Assembly (NCBI GenBank): GCA_037783415.1
Contig: JAZGTN010000048.1
Location: 1,178,001-1,242,000, forward strand
Origin: Leptasterias polaris
Taxonomy: Eukaryota; Echinodermata; Asteroidea; Forcipulatida; Asteriidae
DNA length: 64,000 nucleotides
Direction: 5' to 3'
In this document: positions 57,801-64,000 of the stretch, piece after piece
Layout of the letters: each line of letters opens with the position of its first letter
Position numbering within the stretch: the first letter of the stretch is position 1
The notes under the pieces: model-generated
What the model was told of the DNA's origin: nothing
The model's input: the letters and a program-made list of their open reading frames with translations, nothing else
Databases searched by the model: none
Program-made: the position numbers and the translations under genes

Positions 57801-60552
57801 AAACTGTCAAGTAGTTGAGAATAAAATGGTTCAACCAAAGCACTGACGAACAGTATTCATGAAGAGTTATTTATTAAAGTTATAATAATAATAATAATAC
57901 TTTATTCAGGCATAAGAACAATACAAGCAAAATATCACAAAAAGCAAGATAAAAAAAAGAATACAAATTAAATAACCCGCCCCACCCCAATATACAGCAT
58001 GGATAAAATTTTAAGTGAAAACATACAAAATAAGCAAGGCAAAGATAGAGCACACAAAAAGGGAAAACAACAAATAAAAGAACAACAAACCAGGGAAAAC
58101 AGGCAAAACAAAAGGGCTGCCTAGGAGAAAGACAACAGTGAAATAAAACACTATCACCACAGAGGTGTGTCACTCCGACCCTCAAAAACAGTGACAATGA
58201 CAGCCAAAACAAGAAACACACGTAGACCAACAAAAAACAGAGAACAGACGAACACAAGAAGCAGACGGACACGATGGAAACCAGGACAAAGCCGATTCAG
58301 TAAAAGTTAAAAATTAAAAAGGTGATTTTAGTTAAAGTTAAAAATTAAAAAGGTGATTTTTAAGTTCACTAAAAAAAATTGACAATGGGGCACACGTAAA
58401 CCTATCTACAATGTTAACCGGATAAGAACTCCAGTTTCTGATAAAAAGACATGGCATAGAGTATTTAAATGTGTGCGAGCAAACAGGTGGTGAAAAGTTA
58501 ACCTAGAATCAGAATGTCTGTTATTAACATTGATGAGACTCAGAAATGACGGTGGAAAATAACCCCGGTTACCAAACAAGAGCTGCATACAGACAAATTT
58601 CATGAGCAAGTACTCCCGTCGGGCACTCAGTGTACTAAGATGAAGCTCACATAGTCGTTCAGAATAAGGCTGCTCTTGTCTACGCTGATGTAAGATAAAG
58701 CGTGTAGCAAACCTTTGTAATTTCTCGAGTTGATCAATGTGCCTAACTCTGTACACACTCCAGACTGGAGAACAATAATCAAGGATAGGCATAACAATTG
58801 ATTTATACAAAGCAAGCAAGGTTTTAGTATTACAATCTCCCATAACATGGCGCATAAAGCCAATAGTCTTGTAGGCCTTGGACGTGACGTTGTTAACTTG
58901 CTCATCCCAACTGAGATTGTGCTGAATATGAACCCCCAAGTAATTTCAATGTTTTCACCTCTTGAATATTAGTATGACCCAGAGAGTACAAAGGGGGGTA
59001 AGATTGCTGCTTAGTCCTGGTTAGGGCCATGACTTTGCATTTCAGAGGATTAAGTGTGAGTGAATTTTTGATAGCCCAGTCACTGATGATGTTGAGATCA
59101 GTTTGCAGTTGAACAACGTCACTGTCAGACCTTATCTGTTTAAAAAGAAAAGTGTCATCTGCATAATGATAAGGCAAGTTATTAAGATGTAAATTGAGGT
59201 CATTAATATAAATATTAAAAAGCAAAGGCCCCAGAACAGAGCCCTGCGGCACCCCAGACCCAACATCCGTCCAGGTAGAGTGACAACCGTGAAACACAAC
59301 CCTTTGTTTACGATCACAGAGAAAAGAACTAATCCATGAAAGGAGAGGTCCTTCAATCCCATAGGTTTTCTGTAATTTCAGAATAAGCGTGTTGTGCGAA
59401 ATCGAGTCAAAAGCTTTACTAAAGTCTAAAGAGACAATGTGAACACAGGATTTGGGTTGGTCTAGGATGTGAGACCACTTGGTTAAAGTGTCGGCAAGAA
59501 AAAGTTGACGAGTAATAAGAGAAGAAAGTCCATTAAAGGCAAAGTATACCTTTGGTTTTTGAACTGTTCTATTGTATTAATCCTATCTAAATAAATGTAG
59601 ATACATAAAATAAAACTAACCTGTGAAAGTTTCAATTCAAAAGGTGGTTGTGTTTTTGAGAAATCGCTGAAAAACCGGAGCAAATATGTCCATGCAGGAA
59701 GAATACTCCCTAGTAGGAATACACAATCTGAGAAACGTATCTGACAGTAACGTTTCTCAGATTCAAATTGTGGTGCCTAAAAACTGATATGTTTTTCTAG
59801 AAGTGAAATGATTCTCAAAATGCTTTATATTATCGAAAGCTGCTGTACTTGCAACCAACAAGTTTGTCTTGCCATTAATTTTAAGAGTGATTACCAAAAG
59901 TATTTCTTCCCTTTAAGTTAACAAGTTATCAGGCCTGGAATTTCATGTTTGAGATGGCAAGGCCATTTTCATTTTGCAAAGTGCACTTCCATTCCAAAAT
60001 CTCACAGTGCATGGGAACCTTTTGAAGGGGCACCACAAGACCAAGACCACAGCAACAGAGTCCATGCCCTTCGTGGGCTTCACTTCTAGGCCTGAATTAC
60101 CAAACATCAGTTATCAATCAAGCATTTAATTGAATAATAATTCTAATCACCCATCTGTCTATCATAATCAATCAATCAATAACTCAATTAAAAGCTACCA
60201 TTGTAACTGACCAAAATATATTTAAAAAGGCACACAATTAATGTGGTTATCATGATAACGAGCACAGAAGAACAACCCTTGATGTGTTTAGTTAACAATT
60301 AATCACAGAGACAATAAACACAGTCCTATGACACAGTTCCCTTTCACAAAAAGAAAAAAACACCAAAGTATCAAATACTAACAATGCATGGGATATTAGC
60401 CACAAACAGAGAGAAGCTATCCCAAAGAAAAATGCAACACGCTGCAGCCATGTCTCCAAGCACATGGCAGGGTAATTCCAGATGGCCTTTGACCCCTCAG
60501 AGCAATTCATCTGGTGCAATCTCTTAATCTCTTCATCCCAATCTATCCCCAT
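48582..60552 (-). CDS. TMEM44: TMEM44 orthologue, multi-pass membrane protein (gene span)
   Basis: TMEM44 is a poorly characterised vertebrate multi-pass protein with PQ-loop-like topology. Core exons (minus strand): 60552-60383, 57842-57677, 54223-54118, 53101-52923, 52606-52520, 51926-51784, 51574-51547, 50741-50523. All phases agree and give 366 core residues with about seven hydrophobic segments (near 39-60, 88-107, 113-138, 168-190, 210-230, 250-268, 270-300). Points that align with human TMEM44: WDxxxxRLH start, LWLISHA, SLIGATLSHQLGTQ, FGFTLGIFAVFAYSLAKVPL (human FGSWASRIPPL) and LPWLLIC-GMGMVFDLI. An acidic cytosolic tail follows, with two possible 3' exons giving 465 or 460 residues (human 475). 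The start ATG at 60552-60550 has a perfect CACCATGG context. The 5' leader probably begins near 61860. Confidence 0.88.
49219..49518 (-). CDS. TMEM44: TMEM44 candidate 3' exon A (99 residues and stop)
   Basis: Phase 0 acceptor TTTAAAG|AGACTC, reading RLRSTKVDMIDPNIDRQDQ and a Pro/Lys-rich tail to TAA at 49219. AATAAA motifs on the minus strand at 49134-49139 and 49122-49127 fit a terminal exon. If it is internal, no strong phase 0 donor is visible except AAG|GTGGAC after only 18 nt. Confidence 0.6.
   Translation of the reverse strand, partial: RLRSTKVDMIDPNIDRQDQLARQYSGEDEGQRSPLQAIPPPPDHPRGGRRQKSQSKPAVENFGDELEASKPQDDLETSKLSKKTKAVLMFNVPSSLNPI
49998..50352 (+). mobile_element. MITE family C copy in a TMEM44 intron
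   Basis: GGACAACATTGGTAATTG ... CGATGTTCTATACACCCTTT. Confidence 0.8.
50523..50741 (-). CDS. TMEM44: TMEM44 coding exon 8 (residues 294-366)
   Basis: ILYLIARQQRQINQQKLAAR finishes the last helix and starts the cytosolic tail, which becomes strongly acidic (HEDEDDEDEHQSEDE). Donor GAG|GTTTGT. Confidence 0.88.
50811..51132 (-). mobile_element. MITE family B copy in a TMEM44 intron
   Basis: AGGTATACTTTTGGTAATTA ... AGTAATTACCAAAAGGCCCG. Confidence 0.75.
51547..51574 (-). CDS. TMEM44: TMEM44 28-nt microexon (residues 284-293)
   Basis: Found by phase logic: after TTTGCAG, 28 nt read (TG)T GGC ATG ... ATT, giving CGMGMVFDLI, then donor GTATCC. This restores phase 0 into ILYLIARQQR and fills the gap opposite human SLGRAALDLA. 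The donor is weak. Confidence 0.72.
51784..51926 (-). CDS. TMEM44: TMEM44 coding exon 6 (residues 237-283)
   Basis: NTFAILANICYILSIIMFSQ (helix 6) and NALPWLLI. Ends phase 2 at TG|GTAGGA; reading on hits TAG at once, and joining directly to 50741 creates TGA, so another exon must intervene. Confidence 0.88.
52520..52606 (-). CDS. TMEM44: TMEM44 coding exon 5 (residues 208-236, PQ-loop-like helix)
   Basis: SPVDNFGFTLGIFAVFAYSL then AKVPLIKDG. The AKVPL position matches the RIPPL/PQ-like turn of TMEM44. Acceptor CTTCAG|TCA, donor GGA|GTAAGT. Confidence 0.9.
52923..53101 (-). CDS. TMEM44: TMEM44 coding exon 4 (residues 148-207)
   Basis: A polar basic stretch (SPDRPKGKHNGNRTR), then helix 4 (IMCILMTWLPAMVYLPLA). 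NRT is a sequon, but the basic stretch is likely cytosolic. Confidence 0.9.
53269..53638 (+). mobile_element. MITE family B, complete copy in a TMEM44 intron
   Basis: AAAGGCACTGTACACATTTG ... CGTGTTCAGTGCCTTT. Confidence 0.88.
54118..54223 (-). CDS. TMEM44: TMEM44 coding exon 3 (residues 113-147)
   Basis: VLIAGYLVGSDVIFFLHFLY, helix 3, matching human VFTGAYLAAIDLVNFMF. Acceptor TTTACAG|GTG, donor TAC A|GTAAGT. Confidence 0.9.
54403..54485 (+). mobile_element. Third tRNA-derived SINE family
   Basis: GCTAGATAGCTCAGTTGGTA and CTGGTTCAAATCCTGC. The anticodon arm does not pair cleanly and flanking repeat sequence (GATCCCCTGGCTGCCGCTTC) recurs at 20790 and 52170-52240, so it is a SINE rather than a tRNA gene. 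Confidence 0.7.
54813..57420 (+). repeat. TMEM44: 54-bp satellite array in TMEM44 intron
   Basis: About 44 regular units of GGCTGTTTGGTTCTCTTAAC-CTAACTCATTAACC-GAGAGCATTGGGAATAACTA, then degraded units from about 57100. Variants (CTAGGCTG vs CTTAGCTG; GAGCATTGG vs GAGCATATTGG; GTTAACCTCACTC) recur in blocks, which implies higher-order duplication. Confidence 0.97.
57490..57632. mobile_element. Half copy of the 16383-16928 element next to TMEM44 exon 2
   Basis: GGCTGTCCCAAGATGCAT and AAGCTAATCGAACGCACCCA; lies 45 bp downstream of the exon 2 donor. Confidence 0.8.
57677..57842 (-). CDS. TMEM44: TMEM44 coding exon 2 (residues 57-112)
   Basis: ALVEPFYSQLLDSLLRARH, then helix 2 (LVHICSANVCSLIGATLSHQ). 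Acceptor GTCAG|T, donor CAG|GTAATT. Confidence 0.88.
57883..59533 (-). mobile_element. LINE fragment with YADD reverse transcriptase in a TMEM44 intron
   Basis: Reads DFSKAFDSISHNTLILKLQK, GVPQGSVLGPLLFNIYINDL and the catalytic YADD (YHYADDTFLF), then a one-base insertion in a G run near 58935, then NLSWDEQVNNVTSKAYKTIG to the end of ORF2 at 58406. 3' end is an (ATT)n tail at 57883-57897. The 5' end is cut by a family A MITE at 59534. Confidence 0.93.
59534..59915 (+). mobile_element. MITE family A copy at the LINE truncation point
   Basis: AAAGGCAAAGTATACCTTTG ... AAAAGTATTTCTTCCCTTTA. Confidence 0.8.
60383..60552 (-). CDS. TMEM44: TMEM44 first coding exon (residues 1-56)
   Basis: MGIDWDEEIKRLHQMN, then helix 1 ending LWLISHA. 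The exon itself begins at 60602 after CTTGCAG, so 50 nt are 5' UTR. Donor GCA TT|GTTAGT is chosen because exon 2 needs phase 2; the next GT is out of phase. Confidence 0.82.
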
Positions 60553-60775
60553 GGTGATACAGTTTTTCCTCTTGAGATGCTTTTGAAGATGTTTTGAAAC
60601 AGCTGCAAGAAGCATAACATGTTTTTGTTCATTAAAACAAATAATAATAAGTTAAGCATAATTTCTTACAAACCACTTTTCTAATACTATTTTAAAAGAG
60701 GGCTAAACTTTTATAAATTTATCTGAACAGTTAGTCTTTCTACATTCAGTTCTTAGCATGACTACGACAATAATA

Positions 60776-61098
60776 ATTAAAGACCACTATCTGCACTCAA
60801 TGTGACCAAACATACATAAAATGACAAAACTGTGAAAAATTAAACTTATTTGATCATCGAATCACAAGAAATCAGTGAAGAAAAAACACCTTAAATGTTT
60901 TCACTGTTTTCAAGTTATGGTTTCACAAGGTCAAGAACAATTTTTTTATTTTTTTTTCGCAAAAACTACAGCATTTCAAGCAAAACTGTTTGAATTTAAG
61001 TGTAGTTTCTCACCATGACCATCTTTATTCTGTGTAAGCTATGTGCAAATCTGTGAACATTTATATTTTCACTCTTATACCAATGTTGTGCTCTACTC
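60776..61098 (-). mobile_element. MITE family C copy in TMEM44 5' intron
   Basis: AAAGACCACTATCTGCACTC ... TTATACCAATGTTGTGCTC. Confidence 0.65.
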
Positions 61099-61850
61099 AA
61101 GAGTACAAAATAATATTTTTTCTGCTAATGCTAGTTTGCATGATAGTCGTTCTCCTTAAATAGAACACAGTTTTGTACACATGAGTATGAGAAATGAATA
61201 ACATTTAAATGTCAACAAAAATAAAGGAATTCGAAAGGAAACTTCCTTCTTATACCATGGTGGTAGAAAATAACAAACATACACACCAACATCCTTTGAT
61301 ACTAAATGATTTAATTTTTTACTTTGAAAAATGAAGTCTTAAAACAACACATAGTCCATGTTCAAAATTCGAATAGTTTCCAAAAAATATCCCGAGAACC
61401 GTAAAATGTGAAAGTATATGCCACCAAACACCAATAACTACTAATAGTAATAGTAGTCATTTAAAATTGTCCCTGACGATCAAACATCTTATTTTCCAGT
61501 TGCAAAAAGTTGTACACATGTCGAACTAAAACGTCCTTTACATACTGCTTCAATTAAATACTGAAAACAGCAGTTGCATTTAGTTTCTTACAAGTGAAAT
61601 ATTTAATGAGCGTTGAACAACCGCACAATTTATTTCTGGCGTGGCGGAAGCCAAGCACTGGCACAATTTTCAAAATAAATTCCGACAACCGCGATATACG
61701 GGCACGTCAGTTCTTTTTGCAGAATGTAAGTTTACAGACGTGCTTGTATAAAGGAAATAAAATAAAATGACCTACCTGAATATAATGTTACATGCAGAGG
61801 AAATTATCCTTAACCGTGTAACCCAGTACCACCATCACCTTTCCACTCAC

Positions 61851-61870
61851 CGCCGCCATGTTTGAACTAC
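61851..61870 (-). other. TMEM44: Probable TMEM44 5' leader exon with upstream ATG
   Basis: Minus strand ATGGCGGCG|GTGAGT is an excellent donor. Joined to the acceptor at 60602 its ATG is out of frame with TMEM44 and would form a 22-codon upstream ORF. A second donor (CAG|GTAGGT) lies about 75 bp further. The upstream limit is not visible; the end given is nominal. Confidence 0.4.
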
Positions 61871-63750
61871 GCTACGAGCCTATAATAATACAATCGGATG
61901 GAAATTCACGTAGGCCAGTGGCAAGGGGAAAAAAGGCAACACGCCTTTACAAACACAAAGTAGAGTTGCCTTTCATTGTAGAAAATTTATGAACCAGCTT
62001 CTAACAACCATTCGTTCAAAGGTCGTTTATAAAACCTTTATGTAAATATTTACCAACATTCCACCGACACATCATATTGATGCACGCAATATGTTTTTAA
62101 GCATGCAGTAAAAAGTTAGCGCTGAAATCGCACCTGAAATTTTTCCAATTTGCTCTAGGGGATACCACATTTAAAGAAATGTTTTATGTTTATGAATTAA
62201 TTTTAAGCATTTCTCATCATAAACGAAGTAAATATTTTACTTCTAAAGTCTACACGACTCGTGCATTTTCAGCATTACCCACAATCTAGGGGGCCTACAA
62301 GCATTTTCCAGCATAACCTGTTACTGTAAAAGAAAGTCACACTTCAGTGATTTCGAACACCCCTACAAAAGAAAATCGTGCAACCTGAATGCAGAATTGA
62401 ACATTCTTTCAAAATCGCCTGTTCCCATCCCACATCACGAAATTCAACTGAACATATTATTATTATTTCACAAGTATAGAAAAGGGACATGTATTTTGAG
62501 TGAGTTTGTAATGTAAACATTTGCTGTAAGTAAAATGTGTTCTAGTAGATTCCATAGAACCCTCCTGTAACATATTTATCCCATGGGCTACTCATGGTTC
62601 AAAAACCATTTACAGAAAATTTACGAGAAAAAAATCCAAACAAACAATTATTTCACTATCTCATTTTATCAGAAGAATTTATTGTACTTTCTTCTCGTGA
62701 GAACTCTCTATACATACATGTTAGCATTTAAAAAATAACAAATTTAAACTTCCACATCGCAAAGTGATATTACTAAAAAATATCAAATGCTATCATACGC
62801 TGACACCCCGAAGCTTCGAATATTTTCGAGGAATAATTGTATAACTATTTTCTTTCAAAATACCTTGATTCAAATGTAAAAACGTCACTTTAAAGGGGAC
62901 ATGGGTGTAAGTTGTTGAGAAAGTTTTACAAAGCACGGCAATAAATACCATATTTTTTCCACTGCAATGAAATTTTGTTGGTTGGTTCTGGGTGCAGATT
63001 GGCCAACCTGTAGCCGTCAATCAAACCAAACCACAACTTCCACGCCCACAATGTAAATTTGACAGAAGCACAATTTTCAAGATATGAAGCACTTTATTAC
63101 TGATATCGACGGAAATGTAACTATGGTAGTAAAAACATCAGCAACGTTGTGAACAATATGTGGCCCCCCAAAATGGTCTTGATCAATAATTTTGTGATAT
63201 TCCTCAAGCATTTTTCGCCAAGTACCATTTCTCAAATGAATTTCTCCCTTCTAGGAAAAGAAAATTGGAAAATATCTTCTTTCCTAAGTATCTGTGATTA
63301 ACAATTCACTTAAAAGTTCTATTGCAGTTTGAACTGAAAACATCAAAAGATATGCAAAGAAAACCAGACGGCTATTTCATGTATGAAAACGGTACTCAGT
63401 GACTACAAATTTTTCATGAAATATAGCCTATGACAAAATGTTATTATAATAAGGCGGATCCGACAATCAGCTTTTGACAACGCGAACCGCTACTTTTGTA
63501 AACTTTTATTTGTACACTTACATTTTCATTAGTTCTTATAAATGCTAAATCTATTAGTTTTTTGTTATTCGGATAATATTGATGAAAATCCGACTTTCAT
63601 AAAATCTCAAAACTGATTTTAAACCTACTACGTACAGATATATTCTATAAAATAATTTCTATTATAAATAACTCAAATTTTCTCAAAGAACTGCCACGCT
63701 GCGCGTCAAACTTCACTTTGAATAGTCCATTGAATGGTAGAATACTTTAT
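61871..63750. other. AT-rich sequence upstream of TMEM44, no gene recognised
   Basis: No ORF with a recognisable motif or paired splice sites. The 62793-63020 ORF has no features of a gene. Confidence 0.4.
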
Positions 63751-63754
63751 TAGG

Positions 63755-64000
63755 GGCGTGATTATGCCCAAATAGCGTTTCCATTGGCTAAAGCCATCTT
63801 CTGATTGCGCGTGACCAATTAATATTCATTACCCTGTGACAAACTCCGCTAGAAAATGCACTCATAATCACAGTCAGCCTTTTGATTGGACATTATGTAA
63901 CCACACCTGTTTGCAAATTCACATCACACAAGGCGTTTCATTGGATGAATCTCGATGAAGAAGCAACGCAGCAGTGATTGACAAAATAAAAGTACGGCAC
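63755..64000 (+). promoter_or_regulatory. CCAAT-rich promoter-like block at the window edge
   Basis: CCAAT/ATTGG motifs near 63781, 63815, 63884 and 63940 and an AATAAAAG TATA-like box near 63985 within 230 bp. Confidence 0.35.

Noticed and set aside
57880..58272. 130-residue hydrophobic ORF
   Set aside because: It lies in the 3' non-coding part of the LINE and is made of T-rich codons; no conserved features.

Overview
This is animal nuclear DNA with multi-exon genes, GT-AG introns and dense short interspersed repeats. The exon sequences and repeat types (many 350 bp TIR elements, tRNA-derived SINEs, CR1/Jockey-like LINE relics ending in GATT or ATT microsatellites) suggest a deuterostome invertebrate, most likely an echinoderm and probably a sea star. 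The gene content supports an animal firmly; the sea star call is an inference from the repeat style. No bacterial or viral gene set, true rRNA or CRISPR array was seen.

Layout. 1-9.7 kb is almost all mobile-element debris: MITEs, a SINE, and two foldback elements built from inverted tandem arrays (6487-7215 and about 8552-8841). 9722-9979 looks like the last coding exon of an unidentified plus-strand gene. 10936-12188 is an intronless secreted gene with a C-type lectin fold, a Ser/Thr-rich stalk and a PAN-like tail that is separated by a frameshift. 12.4-17.3 kb is a nested transposon graveyard containing a LINE reverse-transcriptase relic and at least six TIR elements, some inside others.

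17366-43611 (+) is a complete CLCN6 orthologue (ClC-6, late-endosomal Cl-/H+ exchanger). I rebuilt it as 22 coding exons whose phases all agree, giving 886 residues. 48582-60552 (-) is a TMEM44 orthologue (multi-pass, PQ-loop-like membrane protein). I rebuilt it as 8 core coding exons, including a 28-nt microexon, plus two candidate 3' exons. The two genes converge on a 43.6-48.6 kb spacer full of SINEs, hairpin elements and a non-autonomous hAT-like element.

Both genes have introns swollen by repeats. CLCN6 introns hold a heptamer minisatellite directly after a splice donor, a SINE whose tail forms the acceptor tract of exon 15, and a LINE relic. TMEM44 holds about 2.4 kb of a 54-bp satellite and a YADD-type reverse transcriptase fragment. 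From 61.9 kb to the end there is no recognisable gene; the last 250 bp is rich in CCAAT boxes and may be the promoter of a gene beyond the window.
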